A DNA stretch of 64,000 nt, from the NCBI RefSeq assembly GCF_000001735.4, contig NC_003076.8, forward strand, positions 1,674,001-1,738,000, given 5' to 3'. Both the position numbers and the translations under genes were made by a program. Source of the stretch: Arabidopsis thaliana. Lineage: Eukaryota; Streptophyta; Magnoliopsida; Brassicales; Brassicaceae. A model generated the notes under the pieces. The model saw only the letters and a list, made by a program, of their open reading frames with translations, ran no database searches and was not told the origin of the DNA. How positions within the stretch are numbered: position 1 is the stretch's first letter; every line of letters starts with the position of its first letter. Positions 35,393 to 45,739 of this stretch are shown here, piece by piece.

Positions 35393-38300
35393 ACTTATAT
35401 GTAGCTATAATATAGGGGAGAAACTAAAATGACTTGGTCAAAATGTTAACTCGATCACATTCTCTAATGATTCCATTATCAGTTTATCACCTTTAATCTT
35501 GGTGGGAAACCAATTTAATTAATTATTTCTGAAACCACTAATAACTTATATTAGTTCGAAGTTTTAAAAAATTCGGAGTGTATGTTATAACATACTTTAG
35601 AAGTATCTTCGGAGACCTTAAGATATACTTGTACTGTTGTACACATGTTATCTCATTATCGCTTTAAAACGTATGGCGTCTATGCGTACCTAAAGATCCA
35701 TTTTGGTGTATTAGTACGTAGGCTCATTTATTTGTATTTCAAAATTTATGTATGTGTATATATATAGAAAGAAAGAAACGGAACCAAAAAGATGAAAATA
35801 AATATATTTAATGATTTGTTTTTGGTCATTTGGCAGATATATACTAATCTTGGGATAAATGAAATAAATACCACAGTAGGAATAAAATATAATCAGTAAA
35901 AATTAGTGCAATTACCTAATAATTTAAAATATCATCTATACTTGTAAGATAAAAGGGGATCTAAATTCTTATGTATCAATAATAATGCATATGTTATTGT
36001 TGACCCTAAACCCCATCCCCATCCTCATGTTTATTTCCTTCCTCAACAAAGCAAACACTCAAAAGCGAATTGCTAAAAGCAGAAATAGTTCTTCCAGTTG
36101 TTGTTGTTTTAAAAAAATAAAAATATATATTACATTATAAATGCTAGTGGCTTTTAAATTAGTGTTATTTTCAATTGCTCCTAAACTATTTATAGTATTT
36201 CTTTAATTTTTCTTTAGATAGCACACTCAAGTTCCCAAACTTTCTCTGATTCTCTCCATGTAGAGGTGAAGTTTACCACTAGGATACATTAGTATCCCCT
36301 CCAAGAGGTACCCTTTTAAGAATTCATATGGGTAGGTTAATAAACTTAAATTTTAGTATTATATTTCGTCGATATATATGACTTTTTGATTTTATAATAA
36401 TTTACGTACATAACATTCTCAAGTTATATAAATATGTAAAATCTCGTGTTTTCACAATAAAAATCTATGATACACATAATTTTTGTTATAGTAAGTACTA
36501 CTTTAATTTAACTGTGACAATTATGTTAGGGACATTATAAGATATATGCATGTTCATTCTTTGAAAAGGATACAGAGTAATGTTTGAAGAATTTTACCAT
36601 AGTAAAATAAGAAATGAGTTATTCATTTACGTTATTGCTCGTAAATAGAAATGTTTACGTTCTAAATCTAAGGATCCCAAGTGGCATACAAAGATGAAAC
36701 AATTTTTACACAAAGATCGTTCTCAATAACACGTGATGAAAGCGAAGTCATCATAATCCAAATATGTGCATTATTCTATTATTATATATGAATTTCACTA
36801 TTTTAATCTTCTGAATATTTGACACGTCTTCGTGTCCATTAGTTGCTATAGTTATAATGACGATCACAATTAAACAGAATATACTATACTCTTGTGTTAG
36901 TGGGTAAGAGTTTTCAAAAGAAGAATGCATGATAACTTTGTCGCATTAACCTGTGTCCTTGGGATTAATATAAGTACATTGATTATTTGATCATATTTTC
37001 TTTTTAGCTCATCCACATTATACAAAAAAGGTTTGATATATAACTTAAATACATCGGACCAGTAAATATATAATTAAATTAGGGAAATATAAGATAAATT
37101 TTAATATTCAAACTTAATATATGTATTTACTTATAAATTTAGCAGCATTTTCTATTAGGCCATGGCTAGGCCAATGCATGATGCCTCGTCTGAGAATTGA
37201 CATAAATGAGTCACGGCTGTGAGTATTTTGTAGGTTACAAAACCTACAATAGCTAAATCACATATCATAAAGCAAGCTGAAAATAATTCAAACCATATAA
37301 ATATGACACGTGAAATCCCCAGATATATCACCTCAATTGTTGCATATATATATTTTTTGTGTGTGAAAAATAACAAAACATTCGGTTCTTCCATATACTG
37401 TTTGAGTATTAATCTGAAATTTGGACACCAAACGTTAAAACTAATAATAGATGAGTGGGATGAAGAAGATGTGTTGATTAGACAAATCACGAGACAGACG
37501 ACATACCATATCTTAAAAATCCACGTGTGAAGTGACAGTTTTGAGCTTCTGTCCAAAAGATTTAAGATGCCTCTCTACCTCTTATTTGTCTCCTATTGTT
37601 TTGTAGTTTAGTTATCACTCTCATAATCTGTACTTGATTGTGACCCGTACACATAATTCCATTATTACATCTCATTTTTTCGTAGTTAACGTTAAATCGT
37701 ACGTATCATATCCGCAAATTGATTTTGTCATTTACCCTCCAAATAATCATTTCCTTTTTTTTTCCCCTTCCAAAGCAAAGTTCTTTCCCACAAACCTTTT
37801 ACCTTGGAAACGAAAGAGATTGAGTTTTAGTGTCCTTTCCTATTTAGGACAATCATATGAACTCAATGAATAAGTTTTTTTTTGTGGTAATCATGTTTCT
37901 CTAAAATAAAAAATCAGTAGTTAGTAATATACTTACGGTTAGTTTATTGATGTCAATATAGAGATTATACGTAGATGATTGATATTTATATATCACGGAG
38001 AATAATATATATACGTGTGATATAAAGCCAACAAAGATCTTATGGAATATGGTAGAAGACTAAAGAAAACATGAAAATTGATCCTCCGACTGTTAATTTA
38101 CCACGCAACCAAAAAGAACCAAATGAAATAGTAACTTTTGCTGTGTCGGGTCGTGACTAGATTTTGTGTCGTTGTGAAGAAAAGCTTCAAAACTCTTTGG
38201 ATTTAAATTGGTAGTTTCAAATACATTTTAAAAAAGAAAAAAAGAAGAAGAAGATACTCCTAGTAGGAGAAGTAGCTAGCGGTCAAAAGGGTCAAGAAAA

Positions 38301-38949
38301 AAAAAGAAGATTACGGAAGACGAGGAGGGGCACACGTGTGAGAGATGTGGTAAAAAGTGTTCTGCTGCAAAAATTCTGAGAATGTTAAAAAAAATTTAAA
38401 AAACCTTTATTCTTTTTTACTTAACACTTCCCAAAGTCTGAAATCTGCTCGTGTGGGCCTTTGCCTTTCTTTTTCACTGTCAGGCCTCCCCACGTGCGCC
38501 TCTCTCCTCCTCATTCCCTTTCTCCTTTTACTATTTTTTATACATTTATATCTGTAATGCTGAATTGCTGATATGTAGCTCGATAATATTACAAATAATA
38601 TAGTTTTGGATATCTCCCAATAGTTATTATTATAAACTTTTATTATCGTAATAAAACCTCTCTATTTGTAGTTTGTTTCTTGCAAAAATTAAAAAGCATA
38701 ACAAAACCATATGTACGTACCAAAGATTGACAAAAACTACTTCATGAACAGTAAGTTAGTTTTCAACTTCTTGGACAGAAATTTTTTCAATATAAAGGTA
38801 ATCAGAAAATACAAACTTAAAGAAAGACACCATGTACAAGTCTCATAGTCATAGATATACAACAACTGAAACATGAATACAAACAATTTTGAGTTTTATC
38901 TAATGACTAATGGTACCAAAGCTCAATGGAGCTTGGTATTGTTGAAGCT

Positions 38950-39308
38950 TCAGTTGATTTCATACACCATTCTCTCTGAAAGCTCAGCGCCCACAACCTT
39001 GCGGTAGCTTTGTAACATCGGTTCCAGTTGCTTCCTGCCTACGGGAGTTATGATCTGCCGCATTTCCTTCCAAATCCATTTTTTTTTGTTTAGTTGTCAT
39101 CAATATGAGGAGAGTTTGATAATGCTCAATAAATACCCAATTAGCTATGATAATTCAAAAAGAAACAAAAAAAGAAGAAGAAGTTTGATGTACCTTGTAT
39201 CTATATTGGGATCCATAAAGACCGATAAGGATGTTGTTAATGTCGTTATCTTTGGATCCAGGGTCTGACTCAATATGAGAGTCCTCTGATTCAGTCTCAT
39301 ACATTTCC

Positions 39309-39339
<31 letters not shown>

Positions 39340-41639
39340 CATCCTCATCTTCATCCTCATCACTGCAGCCCATAAAGTTATCATTCGTCTCCCCTTGTTC
39401 CATGTCTTCATGTTCACTTGCTGCTGGTTCCACGAGAGTTTCAGAAGCACCAGCTAGTAAAGAACATTGATTATGTGAAATAGCAATATCGGACAATATG
39501 ACATATGGCTTTTTATCAAGCATCGGCCTTGCTACTTCAAATGGAACCCACCTGGAAACACAACTCCGAGTGTTAAAAACTTACATTTACCAGTCTCTTC
39601 ACTTCAATGACATGTCTAAGAAGAGGACATAAATATCTTTTTACAAGTACCAGAACTTCATATGAGAGGAGATCAATGATAAACTAAGGCATAGAGTAAA
39701 AAAATATACGACTCAGTTTGGTTGTAACTTACTGGAAACGGAGAGGACATAGAAGCTCAGATGGACGATAGGCTGCTTTATATCTCATCTTGCTGCAGGA
39801 ATGTATATAATAACCAAGATAGTAATACTGAAGAGAAGGGCAGCGAGCTTGGTTCTCTATAACCCAATTAATTTCTTGAATGGCAGAATATTTTCCGAGC
39901 GATAAGAATGCATAGTCTGGATCCCAGAATAAGTATACACTTGACAAACATTTAGGAAGAATGTCTACAACCCCGACGGCAATTAGGCGGCCATCAATTC
40001 TATATTGTTGGTGGAAAGAGCCGAAGCCACAAGGCGGAACCTTTTCATCACCTGAAGGTTGAACATCTATTAAAGGAGAGTCGACCAAAAACCTTCTGTA
40101 TGAACTTTCTACAACGTGCCCTGGCTTATCATTGTGCACTTTCAGCTGATACCGTTTGTATAACTCATGTTCTTCAGGATCAAAACTAGACCTTTTCAAA
40201 TGTATCTCCAGCTTTCGCTTTCTTGCCTGATGGTTTTCTGAATCCTTCTTAGCGTGAAGGGTTTCACTTCCATCTAAAGAATTGGCTCCTCTCGAGATGT
40301 TACCATTAGGTACAACATCTCTATCAGAAAAAGAATCTTTGGCAGATGAAAGGAAATTGATATGGCCCTTACAGACTTTGATAGACACATCAGGAGTTTC
40401 CCCCACCTTATGCATTGCACTCAACAACATCTCAGAAATAGTTTCAGGTGATAATCTATTTCCTTCTGCACTATTTATCCCCTCTTTCTCAGATGTCTGG
40501 ATGCGTTTTATTGCAGCTGCTATTGGAAAAGCAATGTTGCTGGTGTATAAGATTTGTTCTGTTCCTTCAGCTAGTTTCTTTCTTCTAGCACAGAAAACCT
40601 TCTTCACTGAAGCTTTTGGTATCTGCATATTAGACGGGAATTCCCCACTCCGTATGCATAATTGCACAGCTTGGTCAATATTTTTAGACAAATCATCCAT
40701 AACTGCTTCAACTTTCTTATTCTCTTCACTTTTAGCAGCTCCAAGTGTTTTTCTCCTTGTATCTGAAACATCACCAGAGGAAGAAGCACCTCTTTGTTCC
40801 CTGGGCTGCACATCTAGTTTGCCATCCAAGAACCTTTGACAAAACATTATTAAGAAAATTCAGGAAGCTCTTCAATGAACGACTTCATTAGAGAAATCTG
40901 AAGATCGTGAAGAATATTTACACATCAGAATCATAGATCTCTCCTCATATGCATGTTTCAAAGGTAAAACCTTTCCGACTAAGCCAATAACATGAAACAA
41001 CTAACACCACAAAAACTTTCATCTATTGATCCAAAAAGAGAAGCAAAGTGAAGCTATATGCACCTTTCTAGTCTTCTAGAAACTCGCTGCTGCTCTTTAG
41101 TAGGAACAAAATCACTTGCTTTCAAACGTATCGTATAAGGAGGGCAACACGTTTTATCCATCTCATGTTTGTAAAGATAAGTACCAGATCTTCTCCAGCC
41201 TCGGTCAATAAGAGCTACAGAAAAGTAAAGCAAAGATACATAAAAGATCTCTATTCTGTCAACAAAATTGGTTCATCACACATAGAGTCCAATAATAGCA
41301 ACAAACCTTGGTAGTCATAAACGGTAAGAGTCTGTGCTGATAAACCTGCATTGACATTCACTATGTTTATCAATCATTTATTCATTGGAACTTTAAGATC
41401 ATAAACAAAATCAATTCTTATCAAGCATATGAGCAATTCGAGAAGATTCTACTCTAATCGATCGATTCAACAACCTAATCCGTAAGAAAAGCAAAATTAA
41501 ACGAACCGTGAGAGATACTGGACCGAGCTGGGGATTTACAGTAGCCGCAAGTGCTTTTACGGCGGCCATGATCATCGATTACGCTTTCTCTGTTGCTTCC
41601 ACCGTCGTGGCTACTACTCGCATCGTTTTTCAAAGACAT
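38950..41639 (-). CDS. ATE1: Arginyl-tRNA protein transferase ATE1 (AT5G05700-like)
   Basis: Six exons: 41507-41639, 41307-41345, 41064-41214, 39733-40833, 39194-39551 and 38950-39066. Total 1899 nt, or 632 aa, as I recall. The N-terminal R-transferase domain has the cysteines that matter in this family (CGYCK near residue 32 and the later CCPPYTIRL). The C-terminal GNAT-like domain includes YRRFLVDSPL, GFGSFHQQYRIDGRLIAVGV and YLFWDPDYAFLSLGKYSA. It transfers Arg from Arg-tRNA to N-terminal Asp/Glu and oxidised Cys, marking proteins for the N-degron pathway (for example group VII ERFs). A polymorphic-looking acidic run of Asp/Glu lies near residue 545. Loss in another accession delays leaf senescence; this copy is intact. 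Confidence 0.96.
39308..39362. repeat. (ATC)n coding microsatellite in ATE1 exon 5
   Basis: Repeated catcat/cctcat triplets encode the run of Asp and Glu near the C-terminus of ATE1. Coding triplet repeats of this type often differ in length between accessions. Confidence 0.85.
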
Positions 41640-41942
41640 AATCGCCGATTATTCATTCAGAAGAATTTTGCTAAGCTCTTTCCGTTTGGAGAAGAAGACA
41701 TAATCTTCTTTCACATTTGACTTTTTTTTTCAATATTAAAACATTGTTGCTGACTGTTATGCAATTGGCAAAATGAAGGGGTTGTTATGTAATTATAAAT
41801 ATTTTAAGGGAAGAAAATGAAAAATAAAAACATTTTGGGGCAAAAGATAAACACGAAAAAATAATGGAATCGATAAACAGATTTTCGATAGCATCGGCAG
41901 ATTTGGATCAAAACCCTAATTCTCCAGTTCAATCTTCGGAAG
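41640..41942. promoter_or_regulatory. Shared upstream region of ATE1 and the PH-domain gene
   Basis: The two genes are head to head with 303 bp between start codons. An ATG at 41864 opens a 108-codon frame that overlaps the PH start in another frame. If transcription begins upstream of it, it would act as an overlapping uORF. A telo-box (aaaccctaatt) lies at about 41911. Confidence 0.5.
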
Positions 41943-42377
41943 ATGGCAAGCCTGTGGCGAGCAGTAATCGGCGGTCAGAACAACAATTCCGAAGACTACG
42001 GAGGCGTAGAGTTCTGGTCAAACCCAGAACGAACCGGCTGGCTCACGAAACAAGGAGAGTACATCAAGACTTGGCGACGCCGATGGTTCGTGCTCAAACA
42101 AGGGAAACTCTTCTGGTTCAAAGACTCCGACGTCACGCGTGTGTCACGCCCTCGCGGTGTCGTCCCCGTAGAATCGTGCTTAACCGCTAAAGGAGCAGAG
42201 GATGTACTCAACAAGCAAAACGCGTTCGAGCTATCGACGAGAAATGAGACTATGTACTTCATTGCTGATTCGGAGAAGGAGAAAGAAGATTGGATCAATT
42301 CCATTGGACGTTCCATCGTGCAAAACTCCAGATCCGTTACCGATTCTGAGATCGTTGATTACGATAACAAACACTAA
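41943..42377 (+). CDS. Small pleckstrin-homology domain protein (AT5G05710-like)
   Basis: A single-exon 144-codon ORF consists almost entirely of one PH domain (residues 27-130). Strand 1 is ERTGWLTKQGEYIKTWRRRW with the basic K-x-n-R-x-R loop that binds phosphoinositides, and the invariant C-terminal Trp is in EKEDWINSIGRSI. It is the close relative of AtPH1 on chromosome 2, whose neighbour there is ASA2; here ASA1 lies a few kb away, so this is a remnant of the whole-genome duplication block. It is predicted to be a soluble lipid-binding protein at endomembranes. No intron and no lesion. Confidence 0.92.
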   Translation: MASLWRAVIGGQNNNSEDYGGVEFWSNPERTGWLTKQGEYIKTWRRRWFVLKQGKLFWFKDSDVTRVSRPRGVVPVESCLTAKGAEDVLNKQNAFELSTRNETMYFIADSEKEKEDWINSIGRSIVQNSRSVTDSEIVDYDNKH

Positions 42378-42406
42378 AGTTTCTCTGTTTTTGTCTTTTG
42401 TCAAAG

Positions 42407-42691
42407 TGATTATGATCACAGCTTTCATTGATGGAGTCTTAAATGTAAATCTTACAAAATCAAGAAATGAAAAGCTTTGTCTCTGCTTGAAAACATGAAC
42501 TCATATCCGAAAAACATATAATATAAAACCTAATTCTTCAAGGGCAACGCTTCTGGTTCAAAGACTTATATGGTTCTTCAAACATGTACTTACCAAATAT
42601 GGTAACAGAAGCAATACCTTTTGCACGTGATCAAATACAATAACTTCGTCGTACAGACTAAGATGCATGTATGGAAAGTTCCTCTCGTCAT
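42407..42691. pseudogene. Scraps of PH 3' flank, PH exon and an ASA exon
   Basis: There are three short homologies. 42407-42503 resembles 45588-45706 (3' flank type). 42541-42566 resembles the PH coding sequence at 42101-42126. 42613-42691 resembles ASA1 exon 4 with its donor at 47273-47350, on the ASA1 strand. None is open as a gene. Confidence 0.75.
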
Positions 42692-42870
42692 TAAGTGTCC
42701 TAAACCCTACCCGCTTCCATTCAGGGCCGGGTCTGGAAGGAACAACAAAATACCTAAAACCCCTCTCCTCTTCTTCTTCTTCCTAGTCCGACACTCTTAG
42801 AGTCTTCAAAAACATTGCAAGAAGGAAACAAAATCCATCTTCTTCGTCTATTAGAAACCCTAACTTGAGA

Positions 42871-45541
42871 ATGTAAGTATTGATTTCCCACAACAGTTTT
42901 CTTTTTCCTTTAACTAATTAGGTTTAGCAGAAAACAATCAATGTAGGCAAGTTATTTTTTTTTGTTTCGGCCTTCTGTAAATTACAGGTCTTGGATAATC
43001 GTTAAGAATCTTCCTTCCAAACATGTGACAGAGGAACGACTTCGAGATGTCTTTTCACGAAAAGGAGAAATCGCAGACGTGAAATTGAAGCGTAAAAGGT
43101 ACATTCAAATCGAGTGTTTTTCACAGCTAATTCTTGTGTCACTATATTTCGTTTTGCTTTTGCAGTGATGGCAAAAGTAGACAATTTGCTTATATTGGCT
43201 TTCGTACTGAACAAGAAGCTCAAGATGCTATCACATATGTTAACAAGTGTTTCATTGATACTTATCGAATATCTGTTGAGGTTATTAATCTTCACTTAAT
43301 TACTCAGTTTCACTTATGTAGTACTAGTTTCAAATCTAAATCAGATTCTCCTTGGTATATAGGTTGCGGACCCTCCTCCGAGGGAAGAAGGGAAGGTTAA
43401 TGAAAATAGTGAACATTCTCATGAACAAGATCTCGGCTAGCCTTTCAAACTCTTTTTCTGTTGTCAACATTCTTTATCAAAAACACTCAAACAAATCGAA
43501 GCATTCATTGTAACAAAGTTTTTTTGGTTGAATCTATTTTTACGTTCTTTCAAAAAAAAGGAAAATACTGAACATTTTTCTAATGCTTATGCTAAAGGAG
43601 ACAAAAAGATTAAGAAGAAACCAGAGGTTGATCATGATCCTCAGCTTCAAGAATTTCTTGAGCTTAATAATAAGTTGAAAACCTGGTCCAATGATATGTG
43701 TCCATCGGCAACGATCAGGTCTCGCCCGATGGTGCTGATGAGCCTAACAAAGCGAAAATATCATTATTAGATTCTAAAAAGACTAGAAAGATTAAAGTTG
43801 TTGCTCTCGTTGGTGATGATGTTTCTGATATGGAATACTACAAGAGTCGGACAAAGAAAAATCTGTCGGATTCGGACAGTGATTGTGAAACTTATGGTTG
43901 TGAAGATGCAATTCATGTTTTTCCTATTGATGGGGATATTGAAGCTGACAGAGTTGACAAAGAGTTTACAATTCATGTTTTCGGATTCGGACATCAGGAT
44001 GTTTAATTTGGATGGTGTTGCAGGGCAATGGAGAAATTAGATAAATTACCTTTCCAGGGGCGGACGTTGAATATTTCACCAGCTAAGCCCCGTGATTATG
44101 GAGACCAAAGAAGCACTTGACTTTTAACGAATAGGTGATTATTCTCTAACCTGTTCTTACTTGACTTTTCAGGTTGTTTTCCTTGAACCGATTGAGGCAC
44201 GTGAAGCTCTGAAGGGAATGGGCGTACAAGCGTTACAAGTAAGCTTTTGTTTCTCTATGTATAAAGTCTAAAATCCTCATTCTTTCTTCCCCTAAAGTGC
44301 TTCTTGGAGATAAATGGTTGTCCTAGTCTAACCAAACTGCTTCATCACATTTCCTTATTATTACAGAGATGCTCCCCTGTATCTGGGGCTCCTAGAGATA
44401 TTCTTGAGCCAAAAGCACTTGCCGATAACAATGAAAATACGAGTGATGTTGAAGAAAATGATGTGAGAAGAAGACTCAACTTGGATCAGCAGGTTGGAAT
44501 CGATTCGGATATAACTGAGGTATGCCCACTTTATGATTGCTGTGGACGTTTTGAAACCATGTGTTCGTCCTTTTGTGTGGTATTGAAGTATCTGAACTAA
44601 TTTATGTTCGGGTTTAGTATTACAGTGTAAGTTTCACGTTAGGTACTGAATAATTTATGTTGACTGGCTTCAAGTTTTCTGATCAATCTTGTAACATTTC
44701 CTTTAAATAATGCATTATATTTCAGTCAAATGTCCTTTATGTTAAGATTCTGAACTTCAAGACACTGATGAGAGTTTGAAGAAGCATTTGACTGAACTGG
44801 TGAAGCAGGGAAAGATTCTGAGTTTTAAGGTAAGTTTTGCTGACAGATGATGATATGCAGTTAACCATCATGTCTGTTTTTTATATGGTTTTGTAGAATT
44901 TGACTCCGAAGAGACAGCGACCAGTGTCTACAGAGATCTACAGGTATATTATCCTAGTTAAGTCTCTTTAATTTGAAACTTGAAGTTGATTGGACTCGAT
45001 GAAGTAGGGTGACAATTTTTTGTTTGCTCCTAGGGAACTGTTGTGGATGGGCATGCTTTGATCTTGAGCTTCTCTAAAAACAAGCCGAGTGGAACGGTTG
45101 GGAAAGATTTAGACAAGGACACAATTTTGACAAAGTTACATGTGAAAAATATAGCTTTTGAAGCAACTATGAAAGAAGTAAGACAGCTTTTCACTCCATT
45201 TGGACAGATCAAGAGCGTTGGGCTTCCAGAGAGGACTAAGGGAAGATATGCTGGTTATGGTTTTATTGAATTTGAGACAAAGCAAGAAGCTTTAAACGCT
45301 AAAAAGGCATTATCCAACACCCATTTCTATGGACTTATCTTGTGTACTCATCTCTCTAGCCTGTTCATCTTTGACATCCTTGAATGCATCCTCAACTCGC
45401 TATTTGCCGTCTTTGCAGGTGATCGAGTGGAAAAAGGTTGACAATAGCATGAAGGCGATCCGATATCGTTCTGCTGCCAAGTATGTGGATCAAGAAAACA
45501 ATAATCCAAAGAAAAGGAAAAGCTCGACAGTTGTTGGTTAA
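42871..45541 (+). pseudogene. Degenerate RBM19/Mrd1-like multi-RRM gene (AT5G05720-like)
   Basis: The first two RNA-recognition exons are well preserved: 42988-43098 (IIVKNLPSKHVTEERLRDVF) and 43166-43280 (RQFAYIGFRTEQEAQDAI). A later exon around 45034-45340 contains another RRM (LHVKNIAFEATMKEVRQLF, YAGYGFIEFETKQEALNAKK). The tail (RYRSAAKYVDQENNNPKKRK) ends at TAA 45541. Order and motifs match the nucleolar rRNA-processing protein Mrd1/RBM19. The middle is broken: exon 4 runs into a stop at 43438 unless an early donor is used, the frame shifts near 43695, and 44037-44120 ends early. The start codon appears to be split by the first intron (AT at 42871-42872, G at 42988). It may still be transcribed as a short RRM protein, but a full product is not possible as read. 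Confidence 0.65.
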
Positions 45542-45587
45542 AGAAGAATCAAGTTTGGGAGAATAGCTGAATATTATTGACCATGGT

Positions 45588-45706
45588 TTCTATTGTAACA
45601 TTTTTCAGAGCTTCATTAATGGAGTCTAATTGCAATTCTCACAAAATCAAGAAAAAGAAAAAACTTTGTTCTGCTTGTAACTGTTTTATACACATGAACT
45701 CGGAGT
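45588..45706 (+). repeat. Duplicate of the PH-gene 3' flank beside the ASA1 stop
   Basis: This is similar to 42407-42503, sharing ttcattratggagtct, cacaaaatcaagaaa, and cttgtctctgcttg-like and acatgaactc blocks. It shows that the sequence now downstream of the RRM gene was once downstream of the PH gene. Confidence 0.75.
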
Positions 45707-45739
45707 TCAAAGAAAGCCAGCCTCTGTTCTTGGGCACAA

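Larger units (their letters stand above)
32706..38949. other. 6.2-kb AT-rich spacer upstream of CPD
   Basis: This is the longest gene-free stretch in the window. It includes the CPD promoter at its left end and the ATE1 3' flank at its right. Scattered ORFs, the longest a 133-codon minus-strand frame at 37155-37556, lack motifs and sit in low-complexity AT sequence. Around 38310-38500 there is an island with CACACGTGTG (38332-38341), CCACGTGCGC and a CT-rich run, which looks like a promoter for an unannotated transcript. Two direct repeats around poly(T) are listed separately. I see no tRNA or transposase. Confidence 0.5.

Noticed and set aside
37160-37200. GC-richer patch (ggccatggctaggcc) as a microRNA hairpin
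   Set aside because: The inverted part is only a few bases and there is no star-strand partner within 200 bases.
37155-37556. 133-codon minus-strand ORF in the CPD upstream spacer
   Set aside because: AT-rich, mostly hydrophobic composition without a domain, no promoter or splice context, and an overlapping ORF on the other strand. Length is compatible with chance.
40282-40839. 185-codon plus-strand ORF inside ATE1 exon 4
   Set aside because: Antisense shadow of a conserved coding exon.
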